A stretch of 64,000 nt of DNA from Bacteroides sp. (lineage in GTDB: Bacteria > Bacteroidota > Bacteroidia > Bacteroidales > Muribaculaceae): positions 18,210 through 82,209 of the forward strand of contig JAAVDE010000038.1 in the NCBI GenBank assembly GCA_014801955.1, written 5' to 3'. The notes under the pieces were generated by a model that saw nothing but the letters and a program-made list of their open reading frames with translations, made no database searches and was not told the DNA's origin. Below, piece after piece: positions 8,807 through 17,605 of the stretch (position 1 is the stretch's first letter; every line of letters starts with the position of its first letter). The position numbers were made by a program, and so were the translations under genes.

Positions 8807-9727
8807 ATGATTCTTGAAGTTGACAAGGTGAGCAAGCAGTTCACCAGTCATGTTGCGTTGAGCAACGTGTCGCTATCCGTGCCGCGCGGCAGCGTTTACG
8901 GGCTGCTCGGACCCAACGGCGCCGGCAAAACCACCCTTATCCGAATCATCAACCATATAACCGCCCCCGACTCGGGTTCCGTTCGCTTCGACGGCCACCG
9001 GCTGACCGAAGCCGACCTCGTTAATATCGGCTATCTGCCCGAAGAACGCGGACTCTACAAAAAAATGAAAGTCGGCGAGCAGGCAATTTTCTTTGCGCAG
9101 CTGAAGGGGCTGAGCCGCCGCGACGCCGAAGCGCGCCTCAAGGCATGGTTCGAACGGTTTGAAATATCATCGTGGTGGAATAAAAAGGTGTCGGAACTGT
9201 CGAAGGGCATGGCCCAGAAAGTGCAGTTTATCGTGACCGTTCTCCACGAACCGAAACTGCTGATTTTCGACGAACCGTTTTCTGGCTTTGACCCGCTGAA
9301 CGCCCAGTTGCTGAAAGATGAGATTCTGCGTCTGCGCGACGCCGGGGCAACGATCATTTTCTCCACCCACAACATGAGCTCCGTTGAGGAAATCTGCGAT
9401 TCCTTCACTCTCATCAACAAGTCGCAAAACATCCTTTCGGGTCGCGTCGAAGACGTTAAGCGCCAGTTTGCCAAGGGACGCTATGACTTCACGATTCAGG
9501 GCGATGCAACAGCCGTGATTCCCAAGTTGATGCCGATGGTCGAGAGCTCCGACGTCGTTTCGCTGCCGCTGGAGCGCACGATGCTCAGCGTCAAGCTCCG
9601 CCCCGAGGTTGAGCTGCGCGACGCAATCGCCGCCGTTAACTCCGCGGCAACCATGGTCGGACTGAGCGAAAACCTCCCGACAATGAACGATATATTCATT
9701 TCATCCGTTAACGCCGCCAACAAATGA
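8807..9727 (+). CDS. ABC transporter ATP-binding protein (NatA-like, with DUF4162-type tail)
   Basis: 306-aa ATPase subunit of an ABC-2-type exporter. Walker A GPNGAGKT is at 35-42, the signature LSKGMAQKVQ near 134, Walker B LLIFDEPFSGFD near 155, and the switch histidine in FSTHNMSS. Residues beyond about 220 form the extra C-terminal domain found in sodium/drug-export ATPases of the NatA/CcmA class. It overlaps the permease gene by four bases (ATGA), so the two form a transporter pair. The substrate is unknown; Na+ extrusion or drug export are family possibilities only. Confidence 0.92.
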   Translation: MILEVDKVSKQFTSHVALSNVSLSVPRGSVYGLLGPNGAGKTTLIRIINHITAPDSGSVRFDGHRLTEADLVNIGYLPEERGLYKKMKVGEQAIFFAQLKGLSRRDAEARLKAWFERFEISSWWNKKVSELSKGMAQKVQFIVTVLHEPKLLIFDEPFSGFDPLNAQLLKDEILRLRDAGATIIFSTHNMSSVEEICDSFTLINKSQNILSGRVEDVKRQFAKGRYDFTIQGDATAVIPKLMPMVESSDVVSLPLERTMLSVKLRPEVELRDAIAAVNSAATMVGLSENLPTMNDIFISSVNAANK

Positions 9728-11034
9728 ACAATACAGCACTAATCATTAAGCGCGAATATATTGAACGCGTTAATAAAAAGAGCTTTATAATAACTACGCT
9801 GCTGGTTCCGATACTGATGCTGCTGCTGATGTGCGTGCCGACGCTGATTCTGTTTTTCGCTCCGACGACCACCAAGAATGTTGCCGTGGTCGACGATTCG
9901 GGCATTATTCTGCCCCGGCTGAAGAACACGGACGACGTTCGCTTCTTTAACGCAACCGGCACGCAGGACGAAATGCTCTCGTGCGATTCAATCTATGGCA
10001 TTCTTATTATTGACCGCAATATCATGGTCAATCCCAACGGCGTTCGCATTCTGACGCCCAACACAGTTTCGGCGCCGGTGGAGCGCACCGTGGTTGACCA
10101 GATGGAAAAGATAATTCAGGATGAAAAACTCAAGAACTACAACATTGAGAATCTCGACAAGATTCTCGCCGATGTCCGAACGCCTGTGACCGTCAAGAGC
10201 ATCCGTGTTGAAAACGAAGAAGACGAGGGCGAGGAACAGAGCGCGGAACTCAATGCCGTTGCCGGCATGGTTCTGAACTGCGTGCTCTATTTCTTCATAT
10301 TGATGTATGGGGCGCTGATAATGAACTCCATAATTGAAGAAAAAGGCAACCGCGTGCTTGAACTCATTGTTTGCTCCGTTAAGCCGATGCAGCTGATGAT
10401 TGGCAAGATTGTCGGCGTCGGCCTCGTTGCGCTGACCCAGATTGTTATCTGGGGCGTGGTTATCATGTTCTGCACCACCGTGTTGCTCCCGATAGTCGTT
10501 CCCGCCGATATTATGGCCGAAGCGGCTGCTGTCAATGCCGGCAATATTGACCCGGCTGCTGCCGGAATCGACGTTGACCTGGCCCACATGCTCGGAGTGT
10601 TTACCAACGTTGGCTACATTGTTTATATTCTCGGCATGATGGTGGTGTTCCTGGTGCTCGGCTACCTGTTCTATGCGGCGATTTTTGCAATGATCGGCGC
10701 GTCGGTCGATAACGTTCAGGACTCCTCGCAGCTGCAGACCATTGCTGCAATCCCCATTATGGTGGCCTTCTTTTCGTCGATGGTGATTCTCGAAGATCCC
10801 AGCTCGACGTTTGCGCTGATAATGTCGATGATTCCGTTTACCTCGCCGATGGTAATGATGGCGCGCGTGCCGTTTGGCGTCCCCGCCTGGGAGCTGATAA
10901 TGTCGGTCGTTATTCTGATAGCATCGGTGATTTTCAGCATCTGGCTGGCCGGAAAGATATATCGTGTCGGCATATTCATGTATGGCAAAAAGCCATCTGT
11001 CCGCGACCTAATCCGCTGGGCACGCTACGATTAA
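9724..11034 (+). CDS. ABC transporter permease (ABC-2 / NatB-like)
   Basis: 436-aa membrane partner of the preceding ATPase. One helix at residues 20-45 is followed by a large extracytoplasmic domain (about 46-180; acidic EEDEGEE stretch near 160-167), then a block of about five helices from 185 to 415. EEKGNRVLELIVCSVKPMQLMIGKI after helix 2 is the coupling region typical of ABC-2 permeases. Translation is coupled to the ATPase by an ATGA overlap, and a strong terminator follows 5 bases after the stop, so this closes the transcription unit. Confidence 0.92.
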   Translation: MNNTALIIKREYIERVNKKSFIITTLLVPILMLLLMCVPTLILFFAPTTTKNVAVVDDSGIILPRLKNTDDVRFFNATGTQDEMLSCDSIYGILIIDRNIMVNPNGVRILTPNTVSAPVERTVVDQMEKIIQDEKLKNYNIENLDKILADVRTPVTVKSIRVENEEDEGEEQSAELNAVAGMVLNCVLYFFILMYGALIMNSIIEEKGNRVLELIVCSVKPMQLMIGKIVGVGLVALTQIVIWGVVIMFCTTVLLPIVVPADIMAEAAAVNAGNIDPAAAGIDVDLAHMLGVFTNVGYIVYILGMMVVFLVLGYLFYAAIFAMIGASVDNVQDSSQLQTIAAIPIMVAFFSSMVILEDPSSTFALIMSMIPFTSPMVMMARVPFGVPAWELIMSVVILIASVIFSIWLAGKIYRVGIFMYGKKPSVRDLIRWARYD

Positions 11035-11038
11035 ACAA

Positions 11039-11078
11039 CCATAAAAAAGCGAGGCGCAAAGCTTCGCTTTTTTTATGG
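11039..11078 (+). terminator. Rho-independent terminator after the ABC transporter operon
   Basis: The arm AAAAAAGCGAGGC (11043-11055) pairs with GCTTCGCTTTTTT (from 11061) through one G-U wobble around the 5-base loop GCAAA. Outer CCAT/ATGG bases extend the stem. It ends in a run of seven T. The A/T symmetry means it could also work on the opposite strand. Confidence 0.85.
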
Positions 11079-11122
11079 CTGTAAGTTGCCGGAGGCGATT
11101 TGCGGGATTCGGAAAAATTTCG

Positions 11123-11130
11123 TAACTTTG
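11123..11130 (+). promoter_or_regulatory. -7 promoter element TAACTTTG for dnaN
   Basis: Exact TAnnTTTG match 34 bases before the dnaN ATG, in the short A/T-rich gap after the ABC operon terminator. It presumably drives the whole dnaN-to-flavoprotein run. Confidence 0.7.
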
Positions 11131-11164
11131 CTTACTTAAATAACGCAAAAATTCGAACCATACA

Positions 11165-12298
11165 ATGAAATTCAACGTAGAAAGCAAGGTGCTCTATAGC
11201 TCAACGTCGGCTGTGAGCAAGGTGATTAACTCAAAGAATCCGATGCCTATTCTCAACAACTTCCTGGTTGAGCTGAAAGGCAATGTGCTTACTATCACCG
11301 CAAGCGACATTGAAAACACCCTGTCGGCCCGAGTGCCCGTTATGGAAGCCGAAGGCGAAGGCCGCTTCTGCGTGGATGCCCGCCGTTTGACCGACCTTTT
11401 GAAGTCGATGCCCGCGATTGGCATCACTTTTGAAATCGACGACGACTCGCTGGCGATTCAGGTTACATATAACAACGGCGCCGGCAAGTTTGACTTCATC
11501 GGCGTTGTTGGCGATGAATATCCTACGCCCCAGGTTGAAATGGATGCCGATGCGGTTAGCTTCACGGTTCCTTGCGAGCAGATTCTCGCCGGTATTGACA
11601 ACACGCTCTTTGCCGTAGGCACCGACACGCTGCGCCCGCAGATGATGGGTATTTATTTCGACATTATGGAGGAGGGCATCACGTTCGTTGCCACCGATAC
11701 GCGCAAGCTCGTTCGCTATCGCAACAGCCTGGCCGCTCCCGGCGTTACGACCTCGTGCATCATGCCCACCAAGCCCGCCCAGGTTATCAAGAACGTTCTG
11801 CCGAAAGAGGGCCCGGTTAATATTTCAATCGACGGCAAGCGCGCGCTGATTCAGACCGAAGACATCAGCTTCAGCTGCCAGCTGCTCAAGGGCGTTTATC
11901 CCAACTATAACCGCGTGGTGCCTGAAAACAATCCGTTTACCATGACCGTCGACACCCAGTCGTTCCTGAGCGCGCTGCGCCGCGTCAGTGTTTTCGGCGA
12001 CCAGGGTCAGAATCAGGTTAAGCTGCGCATCACTCCGAATGAAGTCACCGTTAAGGCCGTTGACAACGCCTACTGCACCCGTGCCGTTGAGAGCGTTCCC
12101 TGCGACTTCGACAAGGAGGAGATGGTTATCGGCTTCTCCGCCCCCTACGTTATGGAGATTTTCTCCACTATCTCTACCGGCGAAGTTATCGTCAAGCTCA
12201 GCGACCCGTCGCGTCCCGGCGTTTTCTGCCCGTCTGAACAGGGCGAGCACTCCGACCTGCTGATGATTCTTATGCCAATGAACGTTACTGAATTCTAA
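11165..12298 (+). CDS. dnaN: DNA polymerase III beta subunit (sliding clamp)
   Basis: 377-aa ring-shaped processivity clamp that tethers the replicative polymerase and binds repair proteins. Three clamp domains of about 120 residues each can be followed, and the C terminus ends in the typical LLMILMPMNV-type strand before the last residues. dnaA and gyrB are not adjacent, so this dnaN does not mark an origin. The exonuclease gene begins on the next base, with coaBC, a porD-like gene, recN and rlmB following. Confidence 0.96.
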   Translation: MKFNVESKVLYSSTSAVSKVINSKNPMPILNNFLVELKGNVLTITASDIENTLSARVPVMEAEGEGRFCVDARRLTDLLKSMPAIGITFEIDDDSLAIQVTYNNGAGKFDFIGVVGDEYPTPQVEMDADAVSFTVPCEQILAGIDNTLFAVGTDTLRPQMMGIYFDIMEEGITFVATDTRKLVRYRNSLAAPGVTTSCIMPTKPAQVIKNVLPKEGPVNISIDGKRALIQTEDISFSCQLLKGVYPNYNRVVPENNPFTMTVDTQSFLSALRRVSVFGDQGQNQVKLRITPNEVTVKAVDNAYCTRAVESVPCDFDKEEMVIGFSAPYVMEIFSTISTGEVIVKLSDPSRPGVFCPSEQGEHSDLLMILMPMNVTEF

Positions 12299-13078
12299 AT
12301 GGAACTCAACTTAACCAAACCCATCATATTTTTCGATCTCGAAACCACCGGCGTTAACTTTCAGACCGACCGAATCGTTGAAATATCCTATATAAAGGTG
12401 TTTCCCAACGGCTCGGAAGAGTCGAAAACAATCCGCGTTAACCCCGGTCGTCCAATCCCGGCTGAGGCCACGGCGATTCACCATATCACTGATGCCGACG
12501 TTGCCAACGAGCGTCAGTTCAAGGAAATAGCCCGCGAACTGGCCCGCACGTTCCAGGGTTGCGACATTGGCGGCTTCAACTCCAACAAGTTTGACCTGCC
12601 GCTGCTGCAAGAGGAATTTATCCGTGCGGGAGTCGATGATTTCGACCCGTCGCGCTGCCGGTTGATTGACGTGCAGACCATTTTCCACAAAATGGAGCAG
12701 CGCACCCTCATCGCGGCCTATAAATTCTATTGCAACAAAGACCTGACTGAGGCACACAGCGCCAACGCCGACACCCGCGCTACCTACGAGGTTCTGAAAG
12801 CACAGCTCGACCGATACCCCGAGCTGCAGAACGACATGGATTTCCTGGCCGGATTCTCAACCCAGCGCAAGGGCGTTGACCTGGCAGGCCGCATAATCTA
12901 CGATGAAAAGGGGCGCGAAGTGTTCAACTTCGGCAAACATAAAGGCAAAACCGTTGAAGAAGTCTTTGCAACCGACCGCAACTATTGCGACTGGATGCAG
13001 AAAAGCGATTTCGCCGCCGACACCAAGCGCGTGGTTATGCGCCTCTACACTCGTTTCCTTCAAAATCAGAAAAGCTAA
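12299..13078 (+). CDS. 3'-5' exonuclease, DnaQ/epsilon-like (DEDDh)
   Basis: 259-aa exonuclease-superfamily protein. The first motif FFDLETTG supplies D13 and E15; HHITDADV and the NSNKFDLPLL region match Exo II; HSANADTRATYEVL gives the DEDDh His and Asp. After the catalytic domain, residues ~195-255 form a small C-terminal module (FNFGKHKGKTVEEV) seen in ExoX-like exonucleases. Starting on the base after the dnaN stop suggests a link to replication or repair, either as a proofreading subunit or as a stand-alone repair nuclease; I cannot choose between them. Confidence 0.9.
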   Translation: MELNLTKPIIFFDLETTGVNFQTDRIVEISYIKVFPNGSEESKTIRVNPGRPIPAEATAIHHITDADVANERQFKEIARELARTFQGCDIGGFNSNKFDLPLLQEEFIRAGVDDFDPSRCRLIDVQTIFHKMEQRTLIAAYKFYCNKDLTEAHSANADTRATYEVLKAQLDRYPELQNDMDFLAGFSTQRKGVDLAGRIIYDEKGREVFNFGKHKGKTVEEVFATDRNYCDWMQKSDFAADTKRVVMRLYTRFLQNQKS

Positions 13079-14284
13079 ATGCTCCAAGGCAAACACATTG
13101 TTCTCGGCATAACCGGCGGTATCGCCGCCTATAAGTCTGCCTCGCTGACCCGCCTGCTCGTCAAGGCCGGCGCCGAGGTGCAGGTCATTATGACTCCGTC
13201 GGCCCGCGAGTTCATTGCGCCGCTGACTTTGTCGACCCTGACCGGCAAGCCGGTGATTACCGAGTTTTTCACCGCCAATACCGGCGAATGGCACTCCCAC
13301 GTTGACCTCGGCCTTTGGGCCGACGCAATGGTCGTTGCACCGGCAACTGCCTGCACCATTGGCAAGATGGCGCATGGCGTTGCCGACAATATGCTCGTAA
13401 CCACCTATCTGTCGGCAAAGGCTCCCGTGTTCGTCGCACCGGCAATGGACCTCGACATGATGGCCCATCCGTCAACGACCGCGAACCTCAATCTGCTCCG
13501 CTCCTATGGCAACCATATCATCGAGCCGGCCAGCGGCGAGCTTGCCAGCCACCTGATTGGTAAGGGGCGCATGGAAGAACCCGAGCGCATAGTCGAGGTT
13601 CTGAGGGAATTTTTTAGCTCGAAAGGGCAGTTTGCCGGCAAACGGGTGCTCGTAACCGCCGGCCCGACCTATGAACGCATTGACCCGGTGCGCTTTATCG
13701 GCAACTTTTCGTCGGGCAAGATGGGCTATGCCATCGCCGACGCTCTGGCCGATCGCGGCGCGGAAGTGGTTCTTGTCAGCGGCCCGGTCGGCGAACTGAA
13801 GCCGCGCAATCCGCGCGTCGAGGTCCGCAAGATTGAGAGTGCGCTCCAGATGCTCGACGAATGTCAGAAAGTTTGGCCCGCAGCCGATATGGCCGTGATG
13901 ACCGCGGCTGTTGCCGACTATCGCGTCGAGAACCGTGCCGACTCCAAGATTAAGCGCGAAGGCAATCTGGCGCCCGAACTCCGCCTGGTTGAGAATCCCG
14001 ACATCGCAGCGACCCTCGGCGCTTCGAAAAAGCCGGGCCAGCTGCTGATCGGCTTTGCCCTCGAAACCGACAACGAGGCCGCCCATGCCGCCAACAAGCT
14101 CAAGCGCAAGAACCTCGATGCCATCGTGCTCAACTCTCTGCGCGATGCCGGCGCCGGATTCGGCACCGACACCAATAAGATAACCATCCTGTCGGCCGAC
14201 GGCAGCGCCAAACCCTATCCGCTGAAAACCAAGCGCGAGGTTGCCGCCGACGTTGCTGACTTCATATCCTCTCTTTTGAAATGA
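13079..14284 (+). CDS. coaBC: Bifunctional phosphopantothenoylcysteine decarboxylase / phosphopantothenate-cysteine ligase
   Basis: Two consecutive steps of coenzyme A synthesis in one 401-aa protein. The N-terminal CoaC flavoprotein (1-180) shows GITGGIAAYK, the WHSHVDLGLWAD stretch with the catalytic histidine, APATACTIGKMAHGVADN, and PAMDLDMM. The C-terminal CoaB ligase (about 190-400) shows VLVTAGPTYERIDPVRF, IGNFSSGKMGYA and the AVADYRV stretch with its lysines. It begins immediately after the exonuclease stop and overlaps the next gene by four bases. Confidence 0.95.
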   Translation: MLQGKHIVLGITGGIAAYKSASLTRLLVKAGAEVQVIMTPSAREFIAPLTLSTLTGKPVITEFFTANTGEWHSHVDLGLWADAMVVAPATACTIGKMAHGVADNMLVTTYLSAKAPVFVAPAMDLDMMAHPSTTANLNLLRSYGNHIIEPASGELASHLIGKGRMEEPERIVEVLREFFSSKGQFAGKRVLVTAGPTYERIDPVRFIGNFSSGKMGYAIADALADRGAEVVLVSGPVGELKPRNPRVEVRKIESALQMLDECQKVWPAADMAVMTAAVADYRVENRADSKIKREGNLAPELRLVENPDIAATLGASKKPGQLLIGFALETDNEAAHAANKLKRKNLDAIVLNSLRDAGAGFGTDTNKITILSADGSAKPYPLKTKREVAADVADFISSLLK

Positions 14285-15189
14285 CCATCCGCTCTCTCCT
14301 CATAGGCCTGCTGTTTGCCACGGGCGTTGCTGACGCAACGGCCCAGGAACTCAACTGCCAGGTCGATATTAACACGCAGAAGCTCCAGAACGTGTCGAGC
14401 CAAACGTTCGAGACCCTCAAAGCGGCCATTACCGAGTATATGAACTCCACCAAGTTCTCGGAAGCCCAGCTGGCCGTCAACGAAAAGATTGACTGTCGCA
14501 TGTTGTTGACCGTCAGTGAGTATGAAGACAACATCGTTAAGGGAACCTTGCAGATTCAGTCCTCGCGCCCGGTCTATAACAGCAACTACACGACCAGCCT
14601 GATTAATTTCCAGGACCCGAAAATCGACTTCTCCTATACCGAAGGCGAGCAACTGACCTTTTCGCAAAACGGAATGGAAAGCCAGCTGACGCAGATTCTG
14701 AACTTTTACGCCTACCTGGTTCTGGCAATGGATTTCGACAGCTTTGCGCCTCATGGCGGCGACGTTTTTTGGGAACGCTTGAAAATCATTGTTCAGGATG
14801 CGCAGTCGAGCGGCGAAGTAGGCTGGAAGGCGTTCGACGACAACAAGAACCGCTCGGCGGTGCTCGAAGCCTTTACCTCGCCGCAGACCGAAGTGATGCG
14901 CGACTTCACATATCGCTACCATCGCAACGGCCTCGATGAAATGGCCCAGAGCCCCGACAAAGGGCGTGCCAACATAACCGAGGCCATTGATATTCTGAAA
15001 ACGGTTTATGATGCAGTGCCGATGTCGGTTGCGCTGTCAATGACCCGCGACGCAAAGCTCGACGAGCTGGTCAACGTCTATTCAAAGGCCCAGCAAACCG
15101 AGCGCGACCGCATTTATGAAACCATTTACCCACTCTGGCCAACGGAAAACCGACGCCTCACGGCCATTAAAAAAGGCGCTCAGAAATGA
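14281..15189 (+). CDS. DUF4835 family exported protein (PorD-like, type IX secretion)
   Basis: 302-aa protein with a cleavable signal peptide (about 1-21, ending DATAQ) followed by ELNCQVDINTQKLQN, the hallmark start of the DUF4835 family. Some annotations name this family PorD and link it to the type IX secretion system; its biochemical role is not established. The coaBC-DUF4835-recN order is common in Bacteroidetes, so position alone does not prove a secretion role. It overlaps both neighbours by four bases. No membrane helices occur after the signal, fitting a periplasmic or outer-membrane-associated protein. Confidence 0.85.
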   Translation: MTIRSLLIGLLFATGVADATAQELNCQVDINTQKLQNVSSQTFETLKAAITEYMNSTKFSEAQLAVNEKIDCRMLLTVSEYEDNIVKGTLQIQSSRPVYNSNYTTSLINFQDPKIDFSYTEGEQLTFSQNGMESQLTQILNFYAYLVLAMDFDSFAPHGGDVFWERLKIIVQDAQSSGEVGWKAFDDNKNRSAVLEAFTSPQTEVMRDFTYRYHRNGLDEMAQSPDKGRANITEAIDILKTVYDAVPMSVALSMTRDAKLDELVNVYSKAQQTERDRIYETIYPLWPTENRRLTAIKKGAQK

Positions 15190-16847
15190 TTAGCCGACTC
15201 CATATTGCCAACTACGCCCTCATTGATTCGCTCAACATCGAGTTCACCGAGGGGCTTAACATAATAACCGGCGAAACCGGCGCCGGCAAGTCGATTATTC
15301 TTGGCGCTCTGGGCCTGCTGCTCGGCGCGCGCGCCGATGCAAAGGCTATTCGCCGCAGCGACTGCAAGTCGGTTGTCGAGGCGATTTTCAACGTTGAGGG
15401 CCTGGAGGCTCTCGCGGCCTGGGCCGAGGAAAACAATCTCGACTGGGACGCGCGGGAGTGCATTTTGCGTCGCGAAATTACCCCGTCGGGCCGTTCGCGG
15501 GCGTTTGTTAACGACACTCCCGTGAACCTTACTCAGCTTGCCGAGCTTGGCTCTCAGCTGATCGACATTCATTCGCAGAACCAAAACCGACTGCTGGCTT
15601 CGCCCGACTATCAGCTAAAGATTGTTGACAGCATTGCCGATAACGCCGCGCTGCTTGGCCGCTATCAGAGCGATTATTCCGCATGGCGCAAGGCCGTCAG
15701 GGCGCTCGATGCCGCTCAGAAAGCGCTTGAACAGAACCGCGCAGACCAGGAGTTCATTGCCTTTAGACTGGCGCAGCTCGATGAGGCGCAGCTCGTTGCC
15801 GGCGAGCAGGAGGAGCTTGAAAATGAACGCGAGCTGCAGTCCAACATGACCGAAATCAAGCAGTTGCTGACCGAGGCGCTCGACAGTCTGACCAACGGCG
15901 AGAGCTCCGTGCTTGCCAACCTGTCGCAGGCTGTGGAAGCGACCGAGGGATTGTCGGAAGTATTGGAAGACGCTACCGAGCTGGCCCGTCGCCTCGACTC
16001 AGCACGCCTTGAAATTCAAGATATTACGGAAACTCTTTCCGATTATGACTCCAACCTCGGCGCTGACCCCTCGGCGCTGGAGCAGATCGAAGAGCGCCTG
16101 AGCGACCTTTATTCGCTTGAGCGGCGCCACGGCGTTGAAACCGTTGAGCAACTGATTCAGATTCGCGAAGATTTGCGCTCGCGCCTCGAGGCCATCGACA
16201 ATGGCGATATGGCAATCGACGAACTGCGTCGGGCGGCGGATGTAGCCCTGAAGGCCGCAACGGCAACCGCCGCCAAACTGTCGGCCCGCCGCCGCGAGGC
16301 CGCCATGACCTTTGCCGACGAGCTGATTGAGGTTGCTCGCCCGCTGGGCATGCCTAATCTGCGCTGCGAGGTTGCCATCGAGCCGCTGAAGGCGCTGTCG
16401 CCTTCGGGCGCCGACGCGCTTGAGTTCCGCTTTGCGTTCAACAAGAATCAGCAGCCGCAGACCGTTGGCGGTTCGGCCAGTGGCGGCGAAGTGTCGCGCC
16501 TGATGCTGTCGATTAAATCGATCGTTGCCGGCCGGCTGCAATTGCCGTCAATAGTGTTTGACGAGGTCGATACCGGCGTTTCCGGCGACGTTGCCAACCG
16601 CATGGGCGCAATGATGCTGAACATTTCAAAAAAACTACAGGTTATAACGATAACCCACCTGCCGCAGGTTGCGGCCCGTGGCGTCAGTCACTACAAGGTG
16701 TTTAAGGAAGATGATTCCGAGGCGACCCACACGCGGATTCGCCGCCTCGGGGCCGACGAGCGTCGCGGCGAGCTGGCCCTGATGCTCAGCGGTTCATCGA
16801 CCGATGCCGCCGCTTTGGCCAACGCCGATTCGTTGTTAAATAAGTAA
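15186..16847 (+). CDS. recN: DNA repair protein RecN
   Basis: 553-aa SMC-like ATPase acting in double-strand break repair. Walker A GETGAGKS lies near residues 29-36; a long coiled-coil pair runs through about 160-370, rich in Glu/Leu/Arg. The C-terminal ATPase half has SGGEVSRLMLSIK (signature) and SIVFDEVDTGVSG (Walker B), then the THLPQVAA switch region. Length is normal. The start overlaps the DUF4835 gene by four bases; rlmB follows after 2 bases. Confidence 0.96.
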   Translation: MISRLHIANYALIDSLNIEFTEGLNIITGETGAGKSIILGALGLLLGARADAKAIRRSDCKSVVEAIFNVEGLEALAAWAEENNLDWDARECILRREITPSGRSRAFVNDTPVNLTQLAELGSQLIDIHSQNQNRLLASPDYQLKIVDSIADNAALLGRYQSDYSAWRKAVRALDAAQKALEQNRADQEFIAFRLAQLDEAQLVAGEQEELENERELQSNMTEIKQLLTEALDSLTNGESSVLANLSQAVEATEGLSEVLEDATELARRLDSARLEIQDITETLSDYDSNLGADPSALEQIEERLSDLYSLERRHGVETVEQLIQIREDLRSRLEAIDNGDMAIDELRRAADVALKAATATAAKLSARRREAAMTFADELIEVARPLGMPNLRCEVAIEPLKALSPSGADALEFRFAFNKNQQPQTVGGSASGGEVSRLMLSIKSIVAGRLQLPSIVFDEVDTGVSGDVANRMGAMMLNISKKLQVITITHLPQVAARGVSHYKVFKEDDSEATHTRIRRLGADERRGELALMLSGSSTDAAALANADSLLNK

Positions 16848-16849
16848 TC

Positions 16850-17605
16850 ATGGAAAAATCAGACTATATTTTCGGCATACGCGCGGTTTCCGAGGCTATT
16901 GAAGCCGGCCGCGATATTGACAAAATTCTCGTTAAAAAAGACCTTCAGGGCGAATTGATTGGCCCGCTGTTGCAGCTCGCCCGCGAAAACAAAGTTTTGG
17001 TGCGCCGCGTTCCCGGCCAGACCATTGACCGCATCACGCGCAAGAACCACCAGGGTGTGCTGGCGGTTTTGAGCGCCGTTACCTACCATCGGCTCGACCA
17101 TCTGGTTCCCGAGCTATATGAAGAAGGGCGGCTGCCGTTCATCATCGTGCTCGACGGCATCACCGACGTTCGCAACTTCGGCGCCATTGCCCGCACCGCC
17201 GAGTGTGTTGGCGCCGACGCTATCGTCATTCCCGAACATGGCAGTGTCAGCGTTGGCGGCGACGCGGTGAAAACCTCGGCCGGCGCGTTGCTCCACCTGC
17301 CCGTTTGTCGCGAACGCTCGGCGGCGCTGGCTGTTAAGTTCCTGAAAGAGAATGGCTACAAGGTCGTTGCCGTTAGCGAGAAAAGCGCCGTTAACTACAC
17401 TGAAATCGACTATACTGGCCCCGTGGCCCTGGTCATGGGCGCCGAAGACACCGGTATTTCGCCCGAAGTCATGAAACTGACCGACTGCTCGGCTGCGATT
17501 CCGATGTTTGGCAAAATCGGCTCGCTGAATGTTTCGGTAGCGGCGGGCGTTATGATGTATGAAGTGGTGCGTCAGCGCCTGAATGCTAACTTCGAGGTGA
17601 ACTGA
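16850..17605 (+). CDS. rlmB: 23S rRNA (guanosine-2'-O-)-methyltransferase RlmB (SpoU/TrmH family)
   Basis: 251-aa SPOUT methylase. Residues 1-75 are the L30e-like RNA-binding domain (IFGIRAVSEAIEAG). The knotted domain carries motif 1 (LDGITDVRNFGAIARTAEC), motif 2 (ALVMGAEDTGIS) and motif 3 (PMFGKIGSLNVSVAAGVMMY). E. coli RlmB methylates G2251 in the peptidyl transferase loop; the same target is likely here but inferred. The stop shares one base with the following ATG. Confidence 0.94.
   Translation: MEKSDYIFGIRAVSEAIEAGRDIDKILVKKDLQGELIGPLLQLARENKVLVRRVPGQTIDRITRKNHQGVLAVLSAVTYHRLDHLVPELYEEGRLPFIIVLDGITDVRNFGAIARTAECVGADAIVIPEHGSVSVGGDAVKTSAGALLHLPVCRERSAALAVKFLKENGYKVVAVSEKSAVNYTEIDYTGPVALVMGAEDTGISPEVMKLTDCSAAIPMFGKIGSLNVSVAAGVMMYEVVRQRLNANFEVN

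Noticed and set aside
11165..12298. dnaN as a marker for a replication origin here
   Set aside because: No dnaA, rpmH or gyrB next to it, and no cluster of DnaA boxes; the upstream gap is only about 85 bases after the terminator.
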